64,000 nt of DNA. Origin: Saxidomus purpurata. Lineage: Eukaryota > Mollusca > Bivalvia > Venerida > Veneridae. The position numbers and the translations under genes were made by a program. Where the stretch lies: positions 2,163,367-2,227,366 of the forward strand of contig JAFMSR010000017.1 of assembly GCA_022818135.1 (NCBI GenBank). The letters run 5' to 3'. Numbering within the stretch: position 1 is the first letter of the stretch; each line of letters begins with the position of its first letter. Below, in pieces: positions 11,634 to 24,500 of this stretch. The notes under the pieces were generated by a model. That model ran no database searches, was not told where the DNA came from, and was given only the letters and a program-made list of their open reading frames with translations.

Positions 11634-13421
11634 ACGTCTCACGCAAACGTAATAAATTATGTAAATCTTTTGCTGTCATGTATAAAGCATTGAACCTGGT
11701 GAAATATAAATGTATTTTCTTGGTCTGAGAGGGTTGAATCACCAAAAAGAAGCAGGGGTAGACTTAGTTCGAAGTCCCGAAGCTGTCGAAACAGTGTATT
11801 GCGGATCATTTGGAGAAGCTGGCATTCAAAGAAAAAGTGGTAATTTGACTCAACCTGTCCACATGTACACAGAGGTGTTGCAGAAATATTACATAGATGT
11901 AAGTGGTAGTTGAGTGAGCTACATTTAGTACGTAGACGTGTATGCAGCACTTGGAGTTTTCTCATGCCAGAAAAGAAGTAAGAAGGCATACGAGTTTTGT
12001 TCTGATTCAGTTGAATTTTGAAAGCAGGGAGTGATTGAACATGTCTAGTCTCAAGGGGTAGAGAATTCCATTCACGAATAGCAGTTGGAATGAACGACTT
12101 AAGATACAATGATGTTCTGCAGTTGATCCCAGGTACATCATGTTCGTTTCTGAGGTTATATCGAGTATTTCTTTGGCGTGGAATTAGTGAAGACAGATAG
12201 TCAGGTACTAGGTTATGGTACATTTTGTAAAAGTGTGTCATTCTGTGTTTGTATCTTCTATCAGAAAGGGATTCCCAGTTACTTTCAATTGCAAGGCGGT
12301 CTAAAGATACAAGACGTGTTGCTCCGGTAACAATACGAGCACACTCGTTTTGGATTTTATCAAGTTTATCAGAATCATATTTGGTGATATTACTCCACAG
12401 AATATCAGCGTATTCCAGACCCGGTCGGATGAAGGTTATATAGATAACATCCAATGATTTCCAATCTAACAGGAATTTTAATCTCCGTAGGATATGAACC
12501 TTCTTCCAAGCCTTTTCAACTATAGATTCAATGTGAATGTGCCAGCTTGCATCTTCAGAAATGTTTACTCCGAGATGTTTGTGAACTGTGACTTCTGGAA
12601 TGTTTTGGCCAAGCATAGAAAGGGTAGGGTGAACAGGGCGGTTGCGCTTCCTCGAAACAACAAGAGATTCAGACTTAGATGGATTAAATGTAACTAACCA
12701 CTTCGCAGCCCAAGAGGATATCTTATCAATGTCAGCTTGGAGTTGATTAGCAGCAATGTTTGGATCTTGGACTTCGACATACAAACTTGTATCGTCAGCA
12801 AAGAGATTAATAGAAGACCTGATATCAGTAACGATATCATTAATGAAAATTAGAAACAACAAAGGACCCAGGATTGACCCCTGAGGAACACCAGCTTTGA
12901 TTTCACACCATTGAGAAACTGCTCCTGGAAGAACAACACGCTGGCGCCTACCAGAAAGATAGTTAGAAAACCAAAGAAATAAAGGTCCTGTTATTCCTGC
13001 CGAATGAAGTTTTGCCAGCATACCCTTGTGCCAAACTTTATCGAATGCTTTGCTTACATCAAAAAATATAGCACGAACTTCGAGGCCATCGTCAAGTGCT
13101 TTACTCAGAGTATTATAGATATAGGTAAGCTGATTAACTGTGGAATCACCTGGAACAAATCCGGACTGGACAGGAGTAAGAAACTGAAGATCTCTCAAAT
13201 GATTAAACACGCGTTTGAAAACAATTCTTTCAAACACCTTTTCAGCTGTGTTAAGCAGGGAGATAGGTCGATAATTATTAGGTACGGAATTGTCTCCTTT
13301 TTTATGGACAGCTGTAACATTTGCTTCTTTCCATGAAGAAGGTAATTGACATAGATTAAGAGAGTAGTTAAAGAGATCACAGAGTGGATTAGAAAGTTCA
13401 GCAACATAATTTTCTAAACGT
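11634..13421 (-). mobile_element. 5'-truncated non-LTR retrotransposon with open reverse transcriptase
   Basis: One frame on the - strand is open from the element's 5' break near 13421 down to a TAA at 11657, nearly 590 codons. It contains the RT fingers (KEANVTAVHKKGD, NNYRPISLL), motif A (FDVSKAFD), motif B (GVPQGSILGPLLFLIFIND) and motif C (FADD). After these come a thumb/connection region and a C-terminal Cys/His-rich segment (CTCGQVESNYHFFFEC). The endonuclease domain is absent, because similarity stops abruptly near 13421. It resembles the jockey/CR1-like LINEs of invertebrates, but the clade cannot be settled here. No stops or frameshifts were found, so the insertion is probably young although dead on arrival. 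Transcription would be in the same direction as the CAP gene upstream of which it lies. Confidence 0.9.
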
Positions 13422-13599
13422 CAGTTATACAATGTTAGTAAATCTCTGTTAAAATTTGTCAATAGTTTTATTCGATCTCTTGGCGAATTGTGTAGAACTT
13501 GTACGACCTTAGCGTCCCTGCCTGATTTCTATGCACTACTTGTGCGTTCTTACCTGACGTGATAGGGTTCTAGGTCTTGCAAGTCCGACCACTTGTTAA

Positions 13600-14110
13600 A
13601 AGTTCAACGTTACAGTATTACAAAATTCACCTGAACATGTTATGAAAAACAATATAAAGACTATGTTTGAATTCCTTTGGGAGAACAAACCCGAAAAAAA
13701 TAAAAAGAGAAATTATTACATTAAAATATGAATTAGGGGGGTTAAAAATTATTGATTTATTTTAATTTCTCAACTCATTAAAAGCTAGTTGGGTTTAACA
13801 TGTTTAAAAGAATTACGGATGAAAATAGTCACGGCGTATGGAAAGTCTTTTATATTAACATGATGAAAAACTATGGAGAAGCCTTACTATTTGATAGTAA
13901 TCTAGAAGAACACGACATCGAAAAAATAAGCAAAGGGAACAAAGTCTTCAACGATGTTTTTAATCCAATCTTATGAAAACCAAACAAATAAGGAGATAAA
14001 TAGTTTGGAATAACAGTAACATAAAAAACGCAAATGATGCATTTTATTATAAAGACTGGTTTGAAAAAGGTATTAAATACTTAGAACACTGTTTTGTATA
14101 GTAAGCACGC
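13600..14110 (+). pseudogene. Eroded L1-like reverse-transcriptase fragment
   Basis: The + strand translates, with stops, to segments typical of the region C-terminal to the RT palm in L1-clade ORF2. These are FLWENKPEKIKREIITLKYE, then GGLKIIDL, NSLKASW, and later HGVWKVFYINMMKNYGEALL. Several in-frame stops and at least one frameshift make it non-functional. It lies back to back with the younger LINE to its left and is on the opposite strand. Confidence 0.6.
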
Positions 14111-14369
14111 AACCTCCGATTAGGAGTCCGGTGCCTTTATATCTTCGTTTTACATCTGTATGGTGAATGTAAGTCATGTAAATGAACCAGGAATGTTTCT
14201 TACAGCCACATTACAGAAAATGGATATCTTTAATTACACTAGTCACACGACAGTATGCATAAGAAACACAATTTCACTTTTCATATGCTTATACTTCAAA
14301 AAGTTATGTTTACTATGATGATTGGGAAAACATTTTAACATTTTATGTTGTTCACGTTGCTCATGTTGT

Positions 14370-15150
14370 TCACTGCCATGTTTTCTTCCATGTTTGTGAC
14401 ACAGTTAAATGATCACGCCATGTTTGGGACAGGGTAAAATCCTCTCGTCTACGTTTGAAACACAGTAAAATGCTCTTATGCATATCTGAGTCGCAGTAAA
14501 ATCCTTTCATGCATATCTTGACCGCAGTATAATGCTCTCGTCCATGTTTGAGATGCAGTAAAATATTTTCATCCACATTTGAGACGCAGAAAAATGCTCT
14601 CGTCCGTGTTTGGTACAAATTGACTTAGATTGACTTAGACAAATTGCTCTAGATTATTTTTTAGGCACAATAAAATATTCTTATCCATATTTGAGACGCA
14701 GTAGAATGCTCTCGTCATTGACATGAATGCTCTAGTTTATGTTTGAGTCGCAGTAAAATATTCTCATCCATATTTGAGATGCAGTTAAATTTTGTCCATA
14801 TTTGAGACACATTAAAACGCTCTGGTTTATGTTTAAGTCACAGTTAAAATACTCTCGTCCATGTTTAAGATGCAGGAAAATGCCCTCTTTCATGTTTGAG
14901 GCACAGTAAAATGATCTCGTCTATGCTTGAGCTGCAGTAAAATGCTCTCACCCGTGTGTAAGTCTCAGTAAAATGCTGTCGTCTTCGAGACACAGTAAAA
15001 TGCTGTCGTCCATATTTGAGACACAGTAACATTTTCTCGTCCATGTTTGAGGCACAGTAAAATGCTCTCGTTCATGTTTAAGCCACGGTTAAATACTCTC
15101 GTCAATGTGCATTACACAGTAGAATGCTCTTGTCCGCTCAGTAAAATGCT
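14370..15150. repeat. 31-bp satellite array
   Basis: There are about two dozen degenerate copies of a unit of about 31 bases with core CAGTAAAATGCTCTCGTCCA followed by TGTTTGAGACG. Copies vary by substitution and small indels and a few are partial. Open frames inside are by-products of the repeat. Confidence 0.85.
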
Positions 15151-15359
15151 CTTTTTTGTATTTTAAGACATGTAAAGGAAACACCACAAACAGCTTTCGA
15201 ACTCGAACCTTAGAGACTTAGATATGAAGAATAGGGGACACGTCCTGCTTTCAATAATACTTAATTGTAACTTTTATGAAATTATTACGATTGTTAACTG
15301 ACACACTGCAAAACGTACTCTACAAAACCACCGTTTTCTTTTAAGGAATTGTCCTGACA

Positions 15360-15365
15360 TTTATT
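15360..15365 (-). terminator. Possible poly(A) signal
   Basis: AATAAA on the - strand, 129 bases past the stop codon at 15494, fits the end of the two-exon model 16976-15494. Confidence 0.4.
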
Positions 15366-15493
15366 TTTGTATTCATGAAGTTTCATGAAAATGTAACTTT
15401 TTTGCCGCTTTTTGTTTAAGACAAAAGATACTGACGGATGAACGGACGGACATAAGAACGAGCAGACGATGGGTGAGATTACAACATGCCTCC

Positions 15494-16976
15494 TTACGGG
15501 GGCATAAACTCTGTGGTAGATGTTGCTGGTTTCACGTGGATGATACTTTTTGGAGACAATCGAGAACTGCTTCTGTGTCTAAGCTTTTCTGCCACTCGTC
15601 CAAAGAAACCAATTTTTCTATCTGCATTCTTGTTTGTATTGACCTCTAACTCTAAATCCTTTTCAAGATGTTCTTCAGTAGCTGTAGCACAAGACAACGA
15701 AAACTCTCCAGAAACACTATCGGCCTTATCAATTCCTCTTTTTGCAACTTTTGGTTTAACTCTGCTTTGGAATGTTTGTCTTTGCCGGAGACCTTCCGTA
15801 ATTTTCTCTAGATATCTGGGTCTTTTGTTTGTATTTTGGGACGCAGGCCGTACATGAGTAGCTACTCCGTTCTCTGTACGGGCTGATATATGATACATTT
15901 TACCATTGTCTATTCTACCATTTTCAAAGCTGCTATTGTATGCGATTTGTGCATGTTTGCAGTCATCGGACTTGAGCCTTTCCCCACCGCCAATTTCTAG
16001 TGCAACCTTGTCCATCTTCTTTTGAGCTTCAAACTTGTTAGCTGCGGCTCTTACTTGAATCTTTGTATCTCTATGGTTGCCTTTGTCTTTACCTAAGCAG
16101 GTATCTTTATTGGCAGTCTGCAAGTAAAGTTTATAACCGCTTTATCAATCAGTATCTTAGACCTACTAATTTCCTTTAGTGTCCTACGAAGAGAATGCCG
16201 TTGGACTAGAAGAAATGTGTACAACAGTTTGAAAGATGTAAACCATTTCAGTGCTTACATAACTACAGTATTTTTGTTTTTTGCGGAATGCCTTATAGAC
16301 GTAATACTGTATTTATCTTAGTATAGGACTAGCTTTGTAAAACATACGCTTTAGAATTTCATGAAAAGTGGCCCGAACTAACTTTAATATCAAAATTGCT
16401 TGTTTCTCTATAAGACGAAATTAACATGCCTTTTACATGTTTTATGATTTCGAGTATTTAAGCTATGCATACTGACCTTGTTGTATTGTTCTATAAACAC
16501 GGTATTATTTAAACTCATAACTGCTATTCAATTATATTACCGACTTGCCCAGATAACAAAAACATTTTGAAACATAGTTTACTACGCATGCGTCAATTTC
16601 CTGAAACCTTCTATATCCAGTGGTTCAATATTGATATTATATTACATATAGCCAACTATGTTCATGCACCGCATCAACATAGTAACTATGTTCATGCATC
16701 TGCATGAACATAGTTTGCTTACTATACATTAGCTGTATAGGCAACTATGTTGATGCGGTGCATCAACATAGTACTTTTAATAATATTGCTTTATTCCAGC
16801 ATTTTCTCTAGGTTAACAGAGGGATTTTATAGATATGTCACTCAACTTTGTCAAGGCTCTTATTGGTTGGAGGGTGTGTACAAACATTTTATAGAGCATT
16901 TTTATTTACCTGGGTGTCGATGAATTCGGAAGTGCGAATGTCTGACAGACTGACGACCCACAGCGCACCCAAGGCA
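15494..16976 (-). CDS. Unrecognised gene, last two exons (partial)
   Basis: The terminal exon 16117-15494 follows an acceptor TTACTTGCAG and is open for 207 codons. A preceding exon 16976-16910 (67 bases) ends in a strong donor ACCCAG/GTAAAT. Its reading frame (beginning ALGALWVVSLSDIRTSEF) joins in phase 0. The long exon encodes a hydrophilic, basic, probably disordered protein rich in Lys, Arg, Ser and Thr, with no membrane segment. It ends in a Ser/Arg stretch (RHRSSSRLSPKSI). No domain is recognised. Earlier exons were not found. The length of the open frame argues for coding, but codon-level evidence is not available, so this could be a chance ORF or a fast-evolving lineage-specific gene. 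Confidence 0.42.
16491..16772. repeat. Element with three nested 30-bp palindromes
   Basis: A module of about 107 bases (16491-16597) is followed by three palindromes built from AACTATGTTSATGC and its complement, at 16654-16683, 16684-16715 and 16743-16772. A further small stem (CTATAC/GTATAG) lies between the last two. The same module and palindromes occur inverted at 31641-31810, so this is a dispersed element and not a local accident. Confidence 0.8.
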
Positions 16977-17129
16977 CTGTGTCACGAATATAATGCAACG
17001 GGCACTTGGGATTGCGGAGCCTTGCCTGGCAAGCACTCACATTCTCAAATTGTCTTCGCCTGAATAGACGAGGCGTTTCCCTTCATGCTATCATTCAGGC
17101 ACTTCTAGCATGAAGAGTCGGACTAACGT

Positions 17130-18400
17130 CTACCTACATACCTCGCCCGCTCGACACCAGGGATCTACCAAAAAGTGTTTTGAAACTGTTATTGAAATAG
17201 CTTCGATCTTTTATTGGTAATAAGTGTTTAAAGTACGTGGGTAGGGGGTGTGGAAAACATGTCGGTCTTTGTAAAAACAACATAAACACATTCTGATATA
17301 AATAATTCTGTTTGTATTTCGGGTACATGTAACTTAATGTTGTTTATATGCATAGAACATATACATGTATTACTGCATTACAAAGTAGCTATCAGTCAAC
17401 ACTACAACCATTTAACAAAACCAATAATTTTGCAGAAATAAAATGTTAAAGTCAATAATGAGTAACAAGCAAATTCGTTTAACTGATAATCGAAAAACAC
17501 CTTATCTATGGCCCAGTGATTGAAATGAGGGTAGTGGTCATTTTATGCCAATCAATTGAGGACCCCATGGCAAACGATTTTACAATGCTTGCATAGTTGA
17601 TGTTTGACCTTGATCTTTACATAATTATTTGAACAACTGATACAAAATGTTATACGCAAAATATCTAAGCTATAGACCTCAGTCTTTTAAACTCAAGAGC
17701 CTCGTTTTTGGGATATATCTCAATCCTCATCTGAAATTTTCTTATCAACTACTTATTAACGTTTTTTTCTCTAAAATTTGACCTAGATTACCCAGTTTCA
17801 AAATTGAGAAACAGTTGGTAAGGAGTGTTTAAAAACTTTAACTGATGCTACAAGTGACAACTGAGATATGTCCATGACAGTACTTGGCACACAGGACTAT
17901 AAATAGGAATTTCTAAGTAAAACTACAATGGTTTTCAAAATCCTTTTCGATTTTGCAGACAGATTGATGTAGGCTTACTATATATATTTGCAACAATCTA
18001 CATTGAAGTCATCCACTGCCCTGGAAACCTTTATCTATTCTTACTGACAATGACCTTGACATTGGCCCGAATTACACCAAATCATATTCCGATGTGCAAG
18101 TGTTGCGATGATAGGTCAATCAGAACTAAAGATATTAGAACATTATGTTTCTTCTATTTTTAACAACACTGAGGATGACACTGGAACAACTGAACCAAAA
18201 ATAATCCAAAAAGGTACCTACATATCAAGTTTTCCCTATTCTCATTCCTAACAAAAGTTATTACTTATATTTCATGCAGTATACATAAATACAAAATTAC
18301 AACAAACAAAGCAATTACTTCGCATATTTAGCTCGAACACAGACATTGCTTGAAACATATTATGATCAATACTTATCCATGCACCGGATATTGAGAAGGA
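17130..18400. other. Repeat-derived spacer, no gene
   Basis: The sequence contains isolated GACCTTGACCTT-like words and fragments similar to the arrays that follow. No exon is supported. Confidence 0.5.
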
Positions 18401-18960
18401 AAGATTTCCAAGTTTTGATCACTTAGACCTTGACCTTTGACCCACTAACCTCAAAACGATAGGGATCATCTACAGGTTCCATGTTACAGGGAACCTTCTG
18501 AGCAAGTTTCATGAAAGTTGTATGAAAACTGTGACCCAAAGATCATTATCAAGGAAGATCTAACAAAAGTCACTGTGACCTTGACCTTTGACCCCAAAAA
18601 CAATTGGGATCATCTACATGTTGCAGTGAATCTTCTGAGCACTTTTGAAGAATTTGATGAAAGTTGATTGAAAACCTGTAGAGCTTTATCCAAGAAAATC
18701 TAACAGAGGTAACTGTGACCTTGACCTTTGACCACAAAAAGAATAGAGATCATTCACTTGTTACAGGAAACCTTCTGAGCAAGTTTAATGAAAGTTGAAA
18801 GAAAACTGTGACCAGTAGATACATTATCAAGGAAACGCTATCAGAAGTAGCTGTGACTTTGGCCTTTGACCCATTGACCACAAAAAGAATCATCTGAGCA
18901 AGTTTGATGAAAATTGAAAGAAAACTTTTACTAAAAGATTGTTATCAAGGAAACCCAATG
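18401..18960. repeat. Tandem array, ~137-bp unit, with nuclear-receptor-like motif
   Basis: Four degenerate copies begin at the motif TGACCTTGACCTTTGACC (about 18425, 18576, 18716 and 18850). They share AGCAAGTTTGATGAAAGTTG, then GAAAACTGTGACC and TTATCAAGGAA. The motif is, on the opposite strand, three AGGTCA-type half sites. The array continues in decayed form to about 19900. Confidence 0.8.
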
Positions 18961-19981
18961 ACCTTACAACAATAGGGGTCTTCTAAAATGTGCTGGGATT
19001 TAAGTTTTATCAAAATCAAATGAAAATTGCTGGACTTCATCCAGTAGAGCTAAAGACCAAGATCTTTGAAATCACTATTTCAGCAATTTTCAATATCCTA
19101 GGTGGAATACTTTTCAGTCTCACAGGAGATTTTGCAGACAGACTGTTTCAGACTAAATATTTATATTTACAGCAATCTACACTAAAGTTATCCACTGGAA
19201 AAGCTTTTTATATTTTTTAACAATGACCTTGACATTGACCTGATTGACTCTAAACTATTTTCCAATGCGCTACCAATCCCTCAAGCTTTGTGATGATAGT
19301 TATTAACTCAAGATATTAACAGTTAATTGTTTTTCCATTTTTTTGCAACTGTGTACATGACCTTTGGGTGACTGAACCAAAAATAATCCCAAACTATATG
19401 GTTGTTTTTGTCACAAAAACATATGTCTCCCCATGGCAGTTTGTCAATGGTTGTAATACTTAAACACAATATTAAAATAAAACAAAAATCTATCTTAAGT
19501 AACAGTGACCTCCTTTCATCTTTTTTGCTGAAAACAATTTCAGAACTTGTTTAAAAATCTATTTATATTAACAGTGACCTTGACTTCGTAAAGAATTTTT
19601 TTTTGCTGAAAACAATTTAAAAACTAAACAAACGTGAAAATTAAAAATATTATTAGTAACAGTGACCTTGACCCTAGTGACCTACAATGAAATCCCTAGC
19701 TTTCTCTGTATGCAAGCTACCTACACACCATGTTTCTTTGCCATTGGTCACTCCTAACTCGAGTTATTGAGCGGAAACCATTTTTCTAGTTATAGTAACA
19801 GTGACCCTGACCTTTACCCTAGGTGGTTGTAACATATGCTCTGCACATCATCTCAATATGGTGAAGATTTGTGGTGAGTTGTTCTAAAATCCTTAAAGAT
19901 GATCACTACAGTTTAATTCTTGGCTATATATCAAATACTTTCATATTTTAATGTTGTTTAATTTAATTACTTTTTAAATAA

Positions 19982-20622
19982 ACAAGAGGGCCAAGATAGC
20001 CCTATATCGCTCACCTTGGTACAAGTCCACTTGCCTGGTGAAAGATCACTAGACAATGTCATATACCAAATAGGGTTTTCCTATATACTTCTTTGTAAAA
20101 CAAATGATTCCCCCCCCCAGGAAAGGCCAATTTTGACCCCCAGGGGCATAATTTGAACAAACTTTGAGTAGGTCTACTAGGCAATGCTATATGCCAAATA
20201 TCTAAGCTCTAGGCCTTGTGGTTTCAGAGAAGATTTTTTTAAAGTTTTTCCTGTATAAGCCTACGCAAAACTAAGTGACCACCCGCGCGTGGACAATTTT
20301 GACCCGGGGGTCATAATTTGAACTATCTTGGTAGAGGTCCAAGAGACAATGCTACATGCCAAATATCTAAGCTCTATGCCTTGTGGTTACAGAGAAGAAG
20401 ATTTTTAAGTTTTTCCTATTTGTTACCATAGCAACCAGTTCTGCATGGAATGGAATTCTTTGAACAATTTTGGTAGAGCTTCATGCAAGGAACATCCCTG
20501 CATAGTTTCATCAACATTGGCCTAGTGGTTTCAGAGGAGATGTCATTAGAATCAAAATGTTGACGGACGACGGACAATCATCCATCAGAAAAGCACACCC
20601 TGGCGAAGCCAGATGAGCCAAA
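19982..20622. mobile_element. Non-autonomous element, AAGAGGGCCAAG family
   Basis: It starts with ACAAGAGGGCCAAGATAGCC, followed by CTATATCGCTCACC. It ends with a GACGGACGACGGAC tract and CACACCCTGGCGAAGCCAGATGAGCC. Inside are two related units of about 180 bases (ATGCCAAATATCTAAGCTCT and TTGTGGTT). Relatives: a left end at 40946, a whole-like copy at 31921-32470, and internal units at 27085-27360. It has no ORF. The GAGCGAT/GATGAGCC ends are weak inverted repeats. Confidence 0.8.
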
Positions 20623-20769
20623 AAACATACAGAAGGATTATTTTGAGCAATTATATCACTATAACATATTTAATACATATAACTATAGCAAAAAAATCAG
20701 TATCTCAAGAAAATTTACCTGCATTTAAAGTGTACATGTGTATAGAATTTATCTAACATTTGATGCTTT

Positions 20770-21320
20770 AATTACTGGACCTGCACAACTTAAGACCTTG
20801 CACTTATCAGTTCTGTAAAGTTACTAAGTATAATTAAATTCTGACCAGGGGTTTGGAGATTAAGACTGCACGATTTTATTATGTCAGACCCCTGGGACCT
20901 TGACCTGACGACCGAAACATCAACCATGCACAACTAGGCATGGTACTTATCACTTCTGTCAAATATCATTGAATTGGGACCAGATGTTTAGGAGATATAG
21001 AGCGCACATGAATTCATTATCTAGTGCCCCTGTGATCTTGATCTTTGACCTAGTGACCTAAAACATGGAACATGCACAACTAGGCATTGTACTTATCGCT
21101 CCTGTAAAGTATCATTAAATTCTGATCAGGGTTTTGGAGATTAAGAGCTAACAAGATATTACTATTTCGAGCCCATATGACCTTGACCTTTGACCTGGTG
21201 ACCCAAAACATGGACCATGCACAACTAGGCAAGGTACTCATCACTTCTATTAAGTATCATCAAATTCTAACCAGAGGTTTTGGAGAGTTAGCGTCCACAA
21301 GATTGCATCTTCAGAAAGAC
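20770..21320. repeat. Tandem array, ~145-bp unit
   Basis: Four copies carry the ordered words GACCTTGACC, CATGCACAACTAGGCA, GGTACTTATCACTTCTGT, AAATTCTGACCAGG and TTTGGAGA. The array ends in a CAGACGGACAAGC tract and a C/G-rich stretch. It is a distinct family from the 18.4-kb array but shares the GACCTTGACCTTTGACC word (best copy 21178-21195). Confidence 0.8.
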
Positions 21321-21561
21321 GGACAGACAAGCTGAATCCAGTTTACCCCCCGCTCCCACCCCTTGCCCCTAACACTTGTGTGCGGGGGGGAGGGGGGAAT
21401 ACAGTAAGAAATGATACCTTAAGTGAGATTGTAAGAGTTCTATTAACTTGTGACTTTTACAACTAAAGCAATTAAATGTTTACTGGTCAGGATTAACATC
21501 ATCAAAATAAGTGTTAAAATAAAAGATAATTGTGCATGCTTATTGTTACGTATTTTCACAT

Positions 21562-24500
21562 TTAGTTGATTGAATCCACTAGTGACAAAAGGTGACAGTT
21601 AACTTCTTTGTCCATCATTAACGTTTGAGTGGCAATATCAGGAACTCTTTTTAAAGTTGTAAGCACCAATCTTTTTTGTGACGACAGCAGCTTGTACTGG
21701 AGAGGACTTTCATTGATGTGATCAAAGTATTGACCATCTACAACTGTTGCCTGCAAAAAACATATTGTCCCAGTCATCTTTTGTTTCTTTCCTCAGCATT
21801 CTGGTTGATTTGGTCACCTATAGATAAATGGATAAAAACTAAATTTTAGAAGTGGGGAAAAGTAACATAAGGTTAATAATTATAGCCCTATAAACCTCTT
21901 ACAATAATCAATTACTCTCAGAATTTTACATTAATACAATTAATTTAAAAGTAAGATACCTTCTATTGCGGGGTACAAACCAGGTGAAAAAAAATCATCT
22001 GTGACCAGTCAACAATCCTAAATGTCAGACACCCCTGATGACTTAAATGAAGTTTCAAATCAATCTCACAAGTAGTTACTGAAATATGTGTATTATATAA
22101 TACCTTGCAGTAAAACTTTAACCAAAATATCTAAGTGATCAAATGCCACAACCTGACTGTCTGACACACACTTTAATGTCAAAAAGTTTCAAATCAACCC
22201 CATAAGTAGTTAGGCCTAAATAGAATTATGTCTGTTTCCTTTAACATGCTGACAAAAGATGTTTCGGTAGGTAGGGAATGTCTTTATTTCAATGTGAACT
22301 TGTAATTTCATGGATATCGATAACAGTATTCAGCCATTACTAGGTCTTTGATGTTATAGTTATGGAAGAAATCAATAAAAAATGTCTTTTGACCACAGAC
22401 AACACCAAATACCATGAAAATAGAAATTTTCTTCTTGCTTTTTTTTCAAGATTATACAAAAAATTGGGTCATGGGTAAAGAAAGAGGGTCGGTAGGGTAA
22501 CAGAAAACAGACTATTTTTTAGGCCTTATTGAGATATGTCCATGATAGTACCTTGCATGCAAAACTTTAACCAAAGCTTCAATGCCAACGCAAAAGCTAC
22601 TGCAATAGCACTCCTTATTCTTCAAAGAATTGAGCTAAAATAACAGAAGGAACATAAGTACAGCATTATGGCACGAGAAACAAATGCATTTGATAATTCA
22701 GAAGCTAATTTATTTTCTGGTTTTTCCTCACCAATTGAACAGCATTAAAGGTCAATTGCAAAAAATGTGTTTTACCTTCATCGAGTAGAAATCATAATTT
22801 CTATCATCTGTGAACACTGTTACCACATTGCCTGACAATACCCTGAAAACGACAAATGTTATATCAGATAAAAGTTGCACATGAAGTTTAAAATTATTTT
22901 TGGCCTTCAGTTAAAACCAATTTTAACACAATGGGTGTGGTCAATTTTAGTGATGTACTGATGATTGATTTATCATTATAATACTAGTAGAATAATTGAT
23001 CGAAAAGCTTCTGAAATCGATTAAATCGGTTTTAGTTTGAATAAGCGATGATCGTTTCTTCTTTTTTGCTTTGAATAATTACAGGCAATTTTGCTTAAAT
23101 TTGTTTACAATGTGTTTGGTGAATTGTCCACATTAATGATAAAATGAATTAGGGCAACACAAGAAATGAAGTGCACTTACTGATTATTAATTTTTTACTA
23201 AAATTTGAATGGTTTTAGAAGTATAAGTACTGCAATTTAATGCTTTCAATGCACTTTGCAATGCTTTTGGAGCTTAAAATATATACACCACATGCTTTCT
23301 TGTTTTTGAATACTTCAAAGTAGCACACCTGGTTAAGTGTCAGGATTCCAACCTGGATCTTTCTCTGTGAGAGGGAACATTCTTTTAAACTATAGACTCC
23401 AGCTAACTGGTCAAATCTACCAAAATGGGGCCTAAGGTCTCAAATTTAAGTCATTAGAATTTCTTGTAAAACCAGCAATTACGTACATCAAGAGTTCATC
23501 TTCCCATCAGGTTTTACAAGGACCTTTGGACCTCCTACTTTTAATCAAAGACTAATTTAACTATAGTCAAATAAATTATTTAAAATTTGGTAGCTTTGAA
23601 AGAAGCGCATGGTTTTGTAATATATAGTCCAAGATGTTAATTTCACCACAGTTGCATATGAAAGACTGTGACAGTATAAATCAATTTGTTGTCTGATTAA
23701 AATCACTACATAGTACATCTGACAAATGACTGATACCGGTGTTAGTGTATACCCTTCTGTAAATCTGCCATGGATTGCCATCAATTTAGACAGTGGAAAA
23801 CGGTGGAGTATTGAAACAAGCATATTTTGTTGGAAAACGGTGTAAAACAATGAAAAAACAGCAAGGCAATGAGAAGGTCTATCAATTTTCACTATTTTCC
23901 ACTGTTTTTCACCAAGTGCCACCATCGGTGGAGTATTGAAACACTTTCCATCGAATGCCACTGTAATTTTGCCACTGTTTGCCATCGTTTTCCATCAATA
24001 ACCTCAGTGAAAATCAGTGGCAGAAATGCCATTGTTTTCCACCAAGTGCCACCATCGGTGGAGTATTGAAACACTTTCCATCGAATGCCACTGCAATTTT
24101 GCCACTGTTTGCCACTGTTTTCCATCAATAACCTCAGTGAAAATCGTTGGAAAAAATGCCATTGTTTTCCACCAAGTGCCACTATCGGTGGAGTATTGAA
24201 ACATTTTCCATCGATTTTCATGGCACATTTGCCACCATTTGCCAGCTAAAACCTGGGAAATTGGTGGAAAATTTACCATTGATTTCCACCAAATGCCACC
24301 CTCCTCATGCTTTTTGAATTCTGTAATATTTTCTAAAATTTCAATAAAAAAGATTCAAAATGAATTGAAATTTATTGAGAAACAAGAAAGTTATGAAACA
24401 TTTTTACAAAATTTACATAAACTGCAAGCAATGTCTTTCTAAATGTCTCAATTTTTCATAACATTCCATGACGGTTTAAGTAATTGTCTTATTATGTTTC

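Noticed and set aside
14370..15150. CRISPR-like array
   Set aside because: Units are contiguous with no unique spacers, no cas-like genes are present, and the DNA is clearly eukaryotic.
23557..24279. Overlapping ORFs of 91-142 codons on the - strand
   Set aside because: They follow the GCCA/TTTCCA tandem units and lie inside an intron of the orphan gene.
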